The notes under the pieces were generated by a model. It saw only the letters and a program-made list of their open reading frames with translations, ran no database searches and was not told the DNA's origin. This document shows positions 1-5,862 of a stretch of DNA of 6,080 nucleotides, piece after piece (the stretch's first letter is position 1; each line of letters starts with the position of its first letter). The position numbers and the translations under genes were made by a program. The DNA is from Nitrospinota bacterium (GTDB lineage Bacteria > Nitrospinota_A > JADGAW01): the NCBI GenBank assembly GCA_015231815.1, contig JADGAW010000137.1, positions 1-6,080 of the forward strand, read 5' to 3'.

Positions 1-265
1 AGCGGGCAATATTTTCAGAGGTCGGGTTATCTTTCTTAAACCATGAATGATCATTTAAGTTTATGTGGTCGAGCTCCAGCACTCTTTTGTCAACAATTTC
101 CTGAAGGGTGGTGAAATCAATGAGAATTCCGATATTATCCAATTGTTTGCCTTTTACTTCCGCTTCTATCGTCCAATTATGACCATGAATGTTTTTACAA
201 ACACCGTCATACCCTTTTAGGCTATGAGCAGAACAAAATTTGCTATTAATTTTTACTTTAAACAT
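1..265 (-). CDS. queD: 6-carboxy-5,6,7,8-tetrahydropterin synthase (QueD/PTPS family), C-terminus outside window
   Basis: The enzyme converts 7,8-dihydroneopterin triphosphate to 6-carboxytetrahydropterin, an early step of queuosine (tRNA-modified base) synthesis in the cytoplasm. I translated the frame by hand. It starts MFKVKINSKFCSAHSLKGYD at an ATG (263-265), and 88 codons are visible before the left edge. Zinc ligands are His14 and the HGH pair His27/His29. The catalytic Cys23 sits four residues before His27, as in E. coli QueD. The LDH motif (Asp66-His67) and the family signature PTSENIA (81-87) follow in the right order. The family is about 120 residues long, so roughly the last quarter is missing. 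The start lies 4 bases after the rmd stop codon, so it is the last visible gene of the dapA-dapB-rmd-queD operon. Only a weak purine-rich site (GAAAG) precedes it. A eukaryote-type 6-pyruvoyl-tetrahydropterin synthase role cannot be fully excluded, but the Cys-x3-HGH layout and bacterial context favour QueD. Confidence 0.9.
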   Translation of the reverse strand, partial: MFKVKINSKFCSAHSLKGYDGVCKNIHGHNWTIEAEVKGKQLDNIGILIDFTTLQEIVDKRVLELDHINLNDHSWFKKDNPTSENIAR

Positions 266-269
266 GTTT

Positions 270-1199
270 TTAGCTTTCTAAATAGTAATTAAATAATTCT
301 TTAAGACCTTTTTCAAGAGATATTTCCGGTTTCCAGCCGGTTATTTTGTTTAGTTTTTCGTAAGAGCCAAAGTAGTCTTCAATATCAGATTTTCTCAGAC
401 GATTTTTATCTTTTTTTACCTCAATTTCTTTATCAGCAAAAGAACGGAGGATATTCAGACATTCCTCAATTTTACAGGACTTTCCTGTACAGATATTGTA
501 AGTTTCACCCGTTTTTCCTGAAATTTGAATACTGTGATAGGCTCTTACAACATCATTTACGTTGGTAAAATCTCGTTTTGCAGATAAGTTTCCCGTATAG
601 ATGACAGGAGTTGTATTTTTTTTTATAATTTCAGTAATTTGTCGGGTAAAACTTGAAAGAACAAACTTTTCATCCTGACCAGTACCAAAGTGATTAAAAG
701 GACGAGCTATCTTAATGTTAAGTTTTTCTGTTTTATTGTACTGTTGTGAGATTATTTCTGCTGCAGCTTTTGATGCTGCATAAGGACTTTCCGGGTGAAT
801 GGGGGATTTTTCCGTTAATGGCAGGTCATTTTGAGAAGGGCTACCATAAACCTCTGAGCTGGAAACAAAAAGAATGTTTGGGGAGAATTTCACCTCTTTG
901 ATCGCTTCGTAGAGGTTTAATGTCCCAAGATAATTTACCTGATGATACATTAAAGGGGCATCAAATGATTCTTTGGGAGAGGCTAGTGCTCCAAGGTGAT
1001 AAATTTCATCTGGTTTAATCTGAGAAAGAATATTCTTAAGTGCCTGAAAATCAGTTAAATTTGCGTAAAATATATTGTTACGTACTCTGGAGGTGTTGGA
1101 GGTAATTCCATATACTTCGTACTCTCCTCTTACTTCAAGAAAGTCTTTGAGGTGGTTTCCTACAAAGCCAGTTATTCCAGTAATAAGAGCTTTTTTCAC
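270..1199 (-). CDS. rmd: GDP-6-deoxy-D-mannose reductase-like extended SDR (NAD(P)-dependent sugar-nucleotide epimerase/dehydratase family)
   Basis: This is a 309-residue extended short-chain dehydrogenase/reductase. The Rossmann nucleotide site GITGFVG is at 8-14, the catalytic triad region has SSS at 113-115, and Tyr140-x3-Lys144 is in place. The segments ARPFNHFGTGQ (165-175), GNLSAKRDFTNVNDVVRAY (203-221), YNICTGK (234-240) and RLRKSD (267-272) are those I associate with Rmd, which reduces GDP-4-keto-6-deoxy-D-mannose to GDP-D-rhamnose for surface polysaccharide. The length matches that family. The start codon is GTG (1197-1199) with no Shine-Dalgarno sequence, 4 bases after the dapB stop, so translational coupling is likely. 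No ATG occurs until codon 84, which supports the GTG. Its place between lysine genes and queD is not explained by function. Related activities, such as GDP-mannose 4,6-dehydratase or a UDP-sugar 4-epimerase, are the alternatives. The SDR assignment is firm and the substrate is inferred. Confidence 0.8.
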   Translation of the reverse strand: MKKALITGITGFVGNHLKDFLEVRGEYEVYGITSNTSRVRNNIFYANLTDFQALKNILSQIKPDEIYHLGALASPKESFDAPLMYHQVNYLGTLNLYEAIKEVKFSPNILFVSSSEVYGSPSQNDLPLTEKSPIHPESPYAASKAAAEIISQQYNKTEKLNIKIARPFNHFGTGQDEKFVLSSFTRQITEIIKKNTTPVIYTGNLSAKRDFTNVNDVVRAYHSIQISGKTGETYNICTGKSCKIEECLNILRSFADKEIEVKKDKNRLRKSDIEDYFGSYEKLNKITGWKPEISLEKGLKELFNYYLES

Positions 1200-1203
1200 A
1201 GGT

Positions 1204-1998
1204 TTATTTAAGGTTCAGAACATCGAACATATTGTAAAGACCAATATCTTTTCCTTTTAACCAGACAGCGGCTCGAACGGCTCCTTTGGCAAAAATATTT
1301 CGGTTTGTTGCTTTATGAATAAGCTCAAGCCTTTCTCCTTCACCGATGTACATAACATTATGCTCTCCAACAATGTCGCCGCCCCTGATAGTTTGAACGC
1401 CGATTTCCTTGTCTGGTCTTTCCCCGATAATTCCGTTTCTTTCGCATTGAACATTTTCTTCATAGCTTCTTCCGAGGGTTTCGGCAGCTATTTCTGCAAG
1501 TTTTACTGCTGTACCGCTTGGAGCATCTTTTTTATGTTTATGGTGTGCCTCAATAATTTCAATATCATATTCATCTTCGAGCGTTTTAGCGGCAAGCTCG
1601 ACAAGTTTAAAGAGGAGGTTAACTCCCACAGACATATTTGGTGCAAAAACAATTGGGATTTGCTTTGATGCAATATTAATCATGTCCTTTACTTCTTTAC
1701 TTAAGCCCGTTGTTCCAATAACCAGCGGTTTTTTGAAATCAACTGCTTTTTCTATAATACGAATTGTTGCCTGAGGAGCAGTGAAATCAATAATGACATC
1801 TGAGTTATTTACTGTTGCTTCGTTAATAACCTCATATTTTATTTTGGAAAAGGCTAAGTGTTGTGTGCCAATTATTGGGGTTCCCTCCCTTTCAAAAGCA
1901 CCACTTAAATTTGCATCCGGTCTGCTTGAAATTACGTTTATTATTTCCTGTCCCATTCTTCCCCCAGCCCCGTTGACAGCTATATTTACGATATTCAT
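1204..1998 (-). CDS. dapB: 4-hydroxy-tetrahydrodipicolinate reductase
   Basis: DapB reduces 4-hydroxy-tetrahydrodipicolinate to tetrahydrodipicolinate with NAD(P)H in the diaminopimelate/lysine pathway. At 264 residues it is of normal length. The N-terminal dinucleotide-binding loop is GAGGRMG (10-16). Glu36-Arg37 in FEREG corresponds to the E. coli cofactor-selecting Glu38-Arg39, which suggests use of NADH, possibly alongside NADPH. DFTAP (71-75), GTTG (95-98) and APNMSVGVN (119-127) follow. The active-site block EAHHKHKKDAPSGTA (150-164) holds the catalytic His152 and Lys156. The GERP, RGGDIVGEH and KGAVRAA motifs complete the C-terminal domain. The ATG (1996-1998) overlaps the dapA stop codon by one base (TAATG), with GAGGT nine bases upstream inside dapA, so the two consecutive enzymes of the pathway are co-translated. 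No key residue is missing. Confidence 0.97.
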   Translation of the reverse strand: MNIVNIAVNGAGGRMGQEIINVISSRPDANLSGAFEREGTPIIGTQHLAFSKIKYEVINEATVNNSDVIIDFTAPQATIRIIEKAVDFKKPLVIGTTGLSKEVKDMINIASKQIPIVFAPNMSVGVNLLFKLVELAAKTLEDEYDIEIIEAHHKHKKDAPSGTAVKLAEIAAETLGRSYEENVQCERNGIIGERPDKEIGVQTIRGGDIVGEHNVMYIGEGERLELIHKATNRNIFAKGAVRAAVWLKGKDIGLYNMFDVLNLK

Positions 1999-2882
1999 TA
2001 GTTTTTTACCTCAATATTATATTTTTGTAAAAGTTCCCTCATGGAACTTTGTTTTTCCTCTTCCAGAACAGTCAAAGGTAACCTGATTTCTTCGCTGTAA
2101 AATCCTGCAAGATAAAGGGCGTATTTAACAGGAATTGGGTTTGTTTCAACAAACATTGCATTATTGAATTGGTTTAATTTTATCTGTAACCGAGCTGCTT
2201 CACGGTAGTTGTTTTCTTTACACAATGTACAAAGTCGAACCACCTCAGCAGGTAAGAGGTTTGATGTGACTGATATTACTCCTGAACCGCCCAAAGACAT
2301 AAGGGGAGAAACAATAAAATCATCACCTGACATGACTTTAAAGTCTTCATCAACCAGTTCCAAAAGATTTACGATATTTCCCAATGAGCCTGTTGCTTCT
2401 TTAATGCCGACAATATTTTTTACATCTTTATAAAGACGGGCGGTTGTTTCCACGTTAATTGCAACGGAAGTTCTTCCAGGAACATCGTAAAGCAAAACAG
2501 GAATTGAGACACTCTCTGCAATTTTTTTGAAATGAGCATATAACCCGTTTTGTGTAGGCTTGTTGTAGTAAGGGCTTATGAGGAGAAGTCCGTCAGCACC
2601 GGATTTTTCAGCAGCTTTTGAAAGTTCAATTGCCTCGGCAGTATTATTTGAGCCGGTTCCGGCAATGACTTTTGCTCTTTTATTGACCAGTTTAATTGCA
2701 AGGTCAATAACTTCGTGATGCTCTTCAGTAGATAGTGTGGCAGATTCTCCAGTTGTGCCGCAGACCACAATTCCATGTATTCCATTTTCGACCTGAAAGT
2801 CGATAAGGTTTTTAAAGGAACTTTCATCAATTCTATTATTTTTAAATGGGGTAGCTATAGCGGTGTATGCGCCTTCAAACAT
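1998..2882 (-). CDS. dapA: 4-hydroxy-tetrahydrodipicolinate synthase
   Basis: DapA condenses pyruvate with aspartate-4-semialdehyde, the committed step to diaminopimelate and lysine. It is a cytoplasmic class I aldolase-type TIM barrel, usually tetrameric, and the 294 residues match the family. Lys161 in GIKEATG forms the Schiff base. The proton relay triad is Thr43/Thr44 in GTTGES, Tyr106 in SPYYNKPTQ and Tyr132 in LYDVPGRT. Arg137 binds the second substrate. GDD (186-188) and NPIPVK (249-254) are further family marks. Residues aligned with the lysine feedback site of the E. coli enzyme are mostly kept (Ser47, Ala48, His55, Asn79, Glu83, Tyr105; Thr52 replaces His53). Feedback inhibition by lysine is therefore plausible but inferred. 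The ATG (2880-2882) lacks a clear Shine-Dalgarno sequence but lies about 26 bases below a strong predicted start of transcription. It is the first gene of its operon. Other DHDPS-family lyases are unlikely given its direct coupling to dapB. Confidence 0.97.
   Translation of the reverse strand: MFEGAYTAIATPFKNNRIDESSFKNLIDFQVENGIHGIVVCGTTGESATLSTEEHHEVIDLAIKLVNKRAKVIAGTGSNNTAEAIELSKAAEKSGADGLLLISPYYNKPTQNGLYAHFKKIAESVSIPVLLYDVPGRTSVAINVETTARLYKDVKNIVGIKEATGSLGNIVNLLELVDEDFKVMSGDDFIVSPLMSLGGSGVISVTSNLLPAEVVRLCTLCKENNYREAARLQIKLNQFNNAMFVETNPIPVKYALYLAGFYSEEIRLPLTVLEEEKQSSMRELLQKYNIEVKN
2008..2012 (-). promoter_or_regulatory. Shine-Dalgarno site for dapB inside the dapA 3' end
   Basis: Read on the minus strand this is GAGGT, nine bases before the dapB ATG. 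It lies within the last codons of dapA. Together with the TAATG stop/start overlap it supports the chosen dapB start and translational coupling. Confidence 0.6.
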
Positions 2883-2914
2883 GTTTGTTTTAATTATTGG
2901 TTTTAAAGTAGGTT

Positions 2915-2943
2915 ATTCTATGCTTTTAAGCTGTTAATATCAA
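2915..2943 (-). promoter_or_regulatory. predicted sigma70-type promoter of the dapA-dapB-rmd-queD operon
   Basis: On the minus strand the -35 box is TTGATA (2938-2943, 5 of 6 to consensus) and the -10 box is TAGAAT (2915-2920, 5 of 6), with an ideal 17-base spacer. Transcription would begin near 2908, giving a leader of about 26 bases before dapA. That is too short for a lysine riboswitch or a peptide attenuator, so any control is more likely at the promoter itself. The assignment rests on consensus match and position only. Confidence 0.65.
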
Positions 2944-2970
2944 CTTTTTCACGATGGAGCATTGAAAAAG
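2944..2970. repeat. 8-bp inverted repeat abutting the dapA -35 box (possible operator)
   Basis: CTTTTTCA (2944-2951) and its exact complement TGAAAAAG (2963-2970) flank an 11-base spacer, which itself contains ATG-GAG-CAT. The left arm touches the -35 box of the predicted dapA promoter. A dyad at this place could bind a transcription factor. It is not followed by a T-run on either strand, so it does not read as an intrinsic terminator. The arms are A/T-rich, so chance is possible. No known regulator is identified from it. Confidence 0.35.
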
Positions 2971-3005
2971 AGGGTGAAAGGGGTAGGTCTCAGGAGGCAG
3001 TATTA

Positions 3006-3122
3006 ATGAAAAAAAATATTCATATATCTCTTCCCGGTGAATTGTCTTGCTTTTCAAACCCCTTACGTACTATCTCCAAAGGTTTTCAATGTAGGGTGCT
3101 TCAATTGCTCCCTTTTCAGTAA
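3006..3122 (+). CDS. possible small protein (38 aa) with strong ribosome binding site
   Basis: An ATG at 3006 is preceded by AGGAGG (2992-2997) at an ideal 8-base spacing. This is a better site than those of most annotated genes here. The frame runs 38 codons, starting MKKNIHISLPGELSCFSNPL, to a TAA at 3120-3122. The first 64 bases are intergenic and the last 53 are antisense to the 3' end of mtnA. The protein is short, with no membrane segment or motif I recognise. No convincing plus-strand promoter was found upstream. It may be a chance combination of a purine-rich stretch and an ATG. Only the ribosome-binding context supports it. Confidence 0.2.
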   Translation: MKKNIHISLPGELSCFSNPLRTISKGFQCRVLQLLPFQ

Positions 3123-4101
3123 AGATGGCTCTGATGTACTTGTTGGGAGTAGCGTCAAATGCCGGATTCAACACTTTAACCCCTTCTGGTGTAACCCTTT
3201 GTCCACAACTATGCGTTATTTCAACGATGGGTCTTTCCTCAATAGGAATACCTTCACCATCTTTAATGTTTTTGTCGATTGTGGAGTAGGGGGCTGCGAC
3301 ATAAAAGGGAATGTTATTTTCTTTTGCCAAGACTGCTACCGAATAGGTTCCTATTTTATTAGCAGCATCACCATTTGCTGCAATTCTATCTGCTCCGACA
3401 ACCACCAGATCAATCATTCCTTTTTTCATAAAATGACCAGCCATGTTATCGGTAATAAGGGTTACATCAATATTGTCTTCCATAAGTTCCCAGGTTGTAA
3501 GCCTTGAACCTTGATTGTATGGTCTTGTTTCATCAGCAAATACTTTAACCTCTTTTCCCGCTTCAACGGCGGCTCTAATTACTCCCAGTGCAGTACCATA
3601 TCCTGCTGTAGCAAGAGCTCCTGCATTGCAGTGAGTGAGAATTGTGCATTTATCGGGGATGAAACTGAGAGCTCCCTGTCCGATTTTTTTACACAGGGCT
3701 ATATCTTCTTCCAGAATATCCGCCGCTTCTTTGTAAAGAATTGTGGAAAGTTCCTCAAAACTTTTACCTTCCTTGAGTGATTCATGAGCAAGGTACTGAA
3801 TTCTTTTTACTCCCCATTCGAGGTTTACGGCTGTTGGTCTTGCATCAATGATTTCAATGCACCGTTTATCAAATTCATTGATGAAGGCATCTTTATCGGA
3901 ACTTAGACCTTTTATTGCAAAGACTGCAGCATAGGCACCGGTAACTCCAATAGCAGGAGCTCCCCGGACAATCATGTCCTTTATGCCAACAATAAGGGAC
4001 TTGTAGTTGTCATAATCAATATATTCCTTATGCTGAGGAAGTCTTGTTTGGTCTATTAATCGTACTTTTCCTTCAATGAATTCAATGGTCTTAAATGACA
4101 T
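3070..4101 (-). CDS. mtnA: S-methyl-5-thioribose-1-phosphate isomerase
   Basis: MtnA isomerises 5-methylthioribose-1-phosphate to 5-methylthioribulose-1-phosphate in methionine salvage. Members of the family also accept 5-deoxyribose-1-phosphate. It is a cytoplasmic protein related to the eIF2B alpha/beta/delta subunits. The 343 residues match the family. RGAPAIG (46-52) binds the phosphate. HCNAGALAT (157-165) carries the catalytic Cys158, and GADRIAANGDAANKIGTY (236-253) carries the catalytic Asp238; these match Cys160 and Asp240 of the B. subtilis enzyme with the same offset. DETRPYNQGSRLT (190-202) and NPAFDATP (312-319) are further signatures that separate true MtnA from ribose-1,5-bisphosphate isomerase and eIF2B. 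The ATG (4099-4101) has GGAGG four bases upstream. No other salvage gene (mtnK, mtnP, mtnB, mtnC, mtnD) is in the window, so mtnA stands alone between two intergenic regions. Confidence 0.96.
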   Translation of the reverse strand: MSFKTIEFIEGKVRLIDQTRLPQHKEYIDYDNYKSLIVGIKDMIVRGAPAIGVTGAYAAVFAIKGLSSDKDAFINEFDKRCIEIIDARPTAVNLEWGVKRIQYLAHESLKEGKSFEELSTILYKEAADILEEDIALCKKIGQGALSFIPDKCTILTHCNAGALATAGYGTALGVIRAAVEAGKEVKVFADETRPYNQGSRLTTWELMEDNIDVTLITDNMAGHFMKKGMIDLVVVGADRIAANGDAANKIGTYSVAVLAKENNIPFYVAAPYSTIDKNIKDGEGIPIEERPIVEITHSCGQRVTPEGVKVLNPAFDATPNKYIRAIFTEKGAIEAPYIENLWR

Positions 4102-4105
4102 TATG

Positions 4106-4110
4106 CCTCC
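4106..4110 (-). promoter_or_regulatory. Shine-Dalgarno site of mtnA
   Basis: Read on the minus strand this is GGAGG (ACGGAGG in context), four bases before the mtnA ATG. The spacing is a little short, but the match to the 16S 3' end is strong. It confirms the mtnA start. Confidence 0.7.
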
Positions 4111-4135
4111 GTAATGGGTTGAAATAAAGGGAGGT

Positions 4136-4144
4136 ATTTTAGCA
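4136..4144 (-). promoter_or_regulatory. possible extended -10 promoter of mtnA
   Basis: On the minus strand TGCTAAAAT combines an extended -10 TG with TAAAAT (5 of 6 to consensus). It would start transcription about 28 bases before the mtnA ATG. There is no good -35 box at 16-18 bases, which extended -10 promoters can tolerate. In this A/T-rich stretch a chance match is quite possible. The 126-base gap between rsmE and mtnA (4102-4227) holds no other clear signal and no convincing terminator after rsmE. Confidence 0.35.
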
Positions 4145-4227
4145 AAAAAGAGTTAAATTCTCCATGATTTTGAACGGTAACGGGAGATTTGCAGAAGAAA
4201 TAAGATCTAAAAAAGTAAATTGGAGTG

Positions 4228-4947
4228 TTAATTATCCAATAATGCCTGAATTATGCCTGTTGTGACAATTGCTGCTGTTTCACTTCTTAGAAGCTGTTTT
4301 CCGAGGCTTATGGAGAAAAAGCCTGCCTCTTTAATGGTTTGTTCTTCCTGTGGACTAAAACCACCTTCAGGACCAATTAAAACGGAGACTGATGAAACGT
4401 TGATCTTTTTATCAACTATTTTTCTGAAGTTATTTTCTCCGTTTATTTCAAGAAATAGGTTTAATCTGTTTTTGTTTTCTTCTTTGATGAGAAATTCCTT
4501 TAGGGAAATCGGTGTTGCAAGTTCCATCAAGTTGCTACGACCACATTGTTTTGATGATTCTTCAATCTTGCGAAGCAAGCGTTCCTGTTTCTTTTGAATA
4601 AATTCAACGGATTTCATGTAACTCCGTTCGGAAATAATTGGCTGATAAAGAGTTACTCCTGTTTCAACAACTTTAGAAAGGGAAAGCTCAATGTTGGGTG
4701 CTTTTATAAGTGAATGAGCCAGAGTTATTTCTAAACTTCTTTTTTTCTGAAGAGGTGTTGGTTGCGAAATTATAATTTCGTTTTCTTTCATTGTGGAAAT
4801 TATGCCAGAATAGCTTTTCTTGCCGTCAGATATAACGATGGAATCCCCTTTTTCTTTTCGTAAAACATTTTTTATGTGATGGATATCTTTTTGAGCAATA
4901 TGCGCATCACCATTTTCATCAAAAGGGGGGACAAAAATGAGTTTCAT
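4228..4947 (-). CDS. rsmE: 16S rRNA (uracil(1498)-N(3))-methyltransferase
   Basis: RsmE methylates N3 of U1498 in helix 44 of 16S rRNA, using S-adenosylmethionine, on the assembled 30S subunit. At 239 residues it has the usual length. The N-terminal PUA-like RNA-binding part contains HHIKNVLRKEKGD (23-35). The C-terminal SPOUT domain has SERSYMK (106-112), SSKQCGRSN (131-139), IGPEGGFSPQEE (191-202) and LGKQLLRSETA (215-225). The last two form the trefoil knot that binds the methyl donor. The start is ATG (4945-4947) with no clear Shine-Dalgarno sequence, 9 bases after the stop of the TPR gene, so it is probably translated from the same transcript. The family often sits next to prmA, which is not seen here. 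The motifs leave little doubt about the family. Confidence 0.94.
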   Translation of the reverse strand: MKLIFVPPFDENGDAHIAQKDIHHIKNVLRKEKGDSIVISDGKKSYSGIISTMKENEIIISQPTPLQKKRSLEITLAHSLIKAPNIELSLSKVVETGVTLYQPIISERSYMKSVEFIQKKQERLLRKIEESSKQCGRSNLMELATPISLKEFLIKEENKNRLNLFLEINGENNFRKIVDKKINVSSVSVLIGPEGGFSPQEEQTIKEAGFFSISLGKQLLRSETAAIVTTGIIQALLDN

Positions 4948-4956
4948 GGGAAAGGA

Positions 4957-5859
4957 CTACTTGTTCTCAAGTTTTTCCAGCCAACCTTCAAGGGTGTTTA
5001 CCACTTTTTTATTTTTTTTGAGGGCAACTTCTTCAAGAGGTGCTTCAACCTTTTCTTTTTCTTCATTATCTTGAAAGATATCTTTAATTTCATTTAACGC
5101 AGCATTTTCATCAAGAATTGAGGGGGGGATTTCTTCGGTTGTTTCTTGTTCATCCAGTTCATTATCTTCTTTGGATTCTTGTGATACTAGTTCTTCTTCC
5201 ATCTCATGTTTTATTTCGAAGGTTTCAGAATTGTCTTCTTCCTGAACCGTTTCGTGGTTTTCTTCAGCATTTTCTTCCTCTTCAGTTTCGGGAATGAGCA
5301 GTGCCTCTTCTTCTAAGTCAGGCATCATGAAAAAATCTTCGGTATCAGTTGCTTCTATGGGAGTTTGTTTTTCCGGAGCAATGCTGTCTCCTTTTAGAAT
5401 TCTATCGCTATCATTTATAAGGTTTTTTAGAGAAGAGGAAATTAGTTGATTCTCTGTTTCAACCTCAGTTTTTTCATGGTGTTCCTGATTTTCTGAGGGT
5501 AAAATTGAAAGAGCCTCTATTGCTTTTTTGTTATTAGGATTAAGCTCTATAAGCCGTTTAAAGTGCATTGATGCTTTTTCAAAGTCAGCTTTTTGGATAT
5601 AAATTTCTGCAAGTAAAGAAATTGCTCCGGTATTTTCTGGTTTTTTAGCTATTACCGCCTTAAGTTCCTCTGCTGCCAGATCAAATTCTCCCTGTGCATA
5701 ATAGATTTCTCCCAGCATAAACCGGGCTGAATGATAGGCTGGTCTGTTTGACAGTCCTTTAACACATACATCAAGAGCCATATCCAGTCGGTTGTTTTTA
5801 AAATAAACATTTGCCAAGGGGAGAAAGAGCCGATCCTCGGTTAAAGGGCGAGTGGAGAA
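4957..5859 (-). pseudogene. TPR-repeat protein with long acidic C-terminal region, N-terminus cut off at a sequence junction
   Basis: The stop is TAG (4957-4959). Reading upstream, the frame is open to 5859 and then meets TGA (5860-5862). The only possible start is a TTG at 5815-5817, which falls inside a TPR helix and has no ribosome site. In-frame residues before it (TEDRLFLP) continue the first repeat, so the native gene began further upstream. Counting from that TTG, three 34-residue TPRs are visible, ending near residues 26, 60 and 94 with NRP, KKP and LNP. The TPRs probably serve protein-protein contacts. Residues about 155-262 are strongly Glu/Asp-rich and probably disordered. The end is a short basic patch (KKNKK) and a helix with TLEGWLEKLENK. 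I saw no signal peptide or membrane segment in what remains. It precedes rsmE by 9 bases. Function is unknown. Whether it is really broken or only interrupted by an assembly error cannot be told here. Confidence 0.7.
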
Positions 5860-5862
5860 TCA
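5838..5862. other. junction between low-G+C chromosome and higher-G+C sequence
   Basis: Left of this zone the sequence encodes an intact 34-residue TPR in the minus-strand frame up to about 5841. Right of it that frame stops (TGA 5860-5862), and 126 of the 230 bases from 5851 to 6080 are G or C (about 55%), against roughly 35-40% elsewhere. I see no inverted terminal repeat, target duplication, tRNA or transposase at the join. It could be an assembly chimera, a recombination breakpoint, or the edge of an insertion whose body lies outside the window. Confidence 0.6.

Noticed and set aside
1315..1668. 117-codon plus-strand open frame inside dapB, and similar frames opposite mtnA, rsmE and dapA
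   Set aside because: Each lies antisense to a gene with all family motifs, has no ribosome site that I could support, and gives Cys/Phe/Ser-rich translations typical of shadow frames.
3009..3042. Possible intrinsic terminator of mtnA: a run of eight T on the minus strand (3009-3016) preceded by ATTCA/TGAAT arms
   Set aside because: The stem is only 5 A/T-rich base pairs with a loop of about 15 bases, too weak to claim a terminator.
2883..3069. Lysine riboswitch or leader-peptide attenuator before dapA
   Set aside because: The predicted leader is only about 26 bases, and the rest of the gap shows none of the conserved riboswitch elements I know; the only minus-strand frames are 6-8 codons without a ribosome site.
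4145..4162. T-run after GAG/CTC arms on the minus strand in the rsmE-mtnA gap
   Set aside because: Only a 3-bp stem; the T-run directly abuts the candidate mtnA promoter and is more likely just A/T-rich spacer.
4102..4227. S-adenosylmethionine riboswitch before mtnA
   Set aside because: The gap is A/T-rich without the conserved S-box helices or a terminator, and the likely promoter leaves only about 28 bases of leader.
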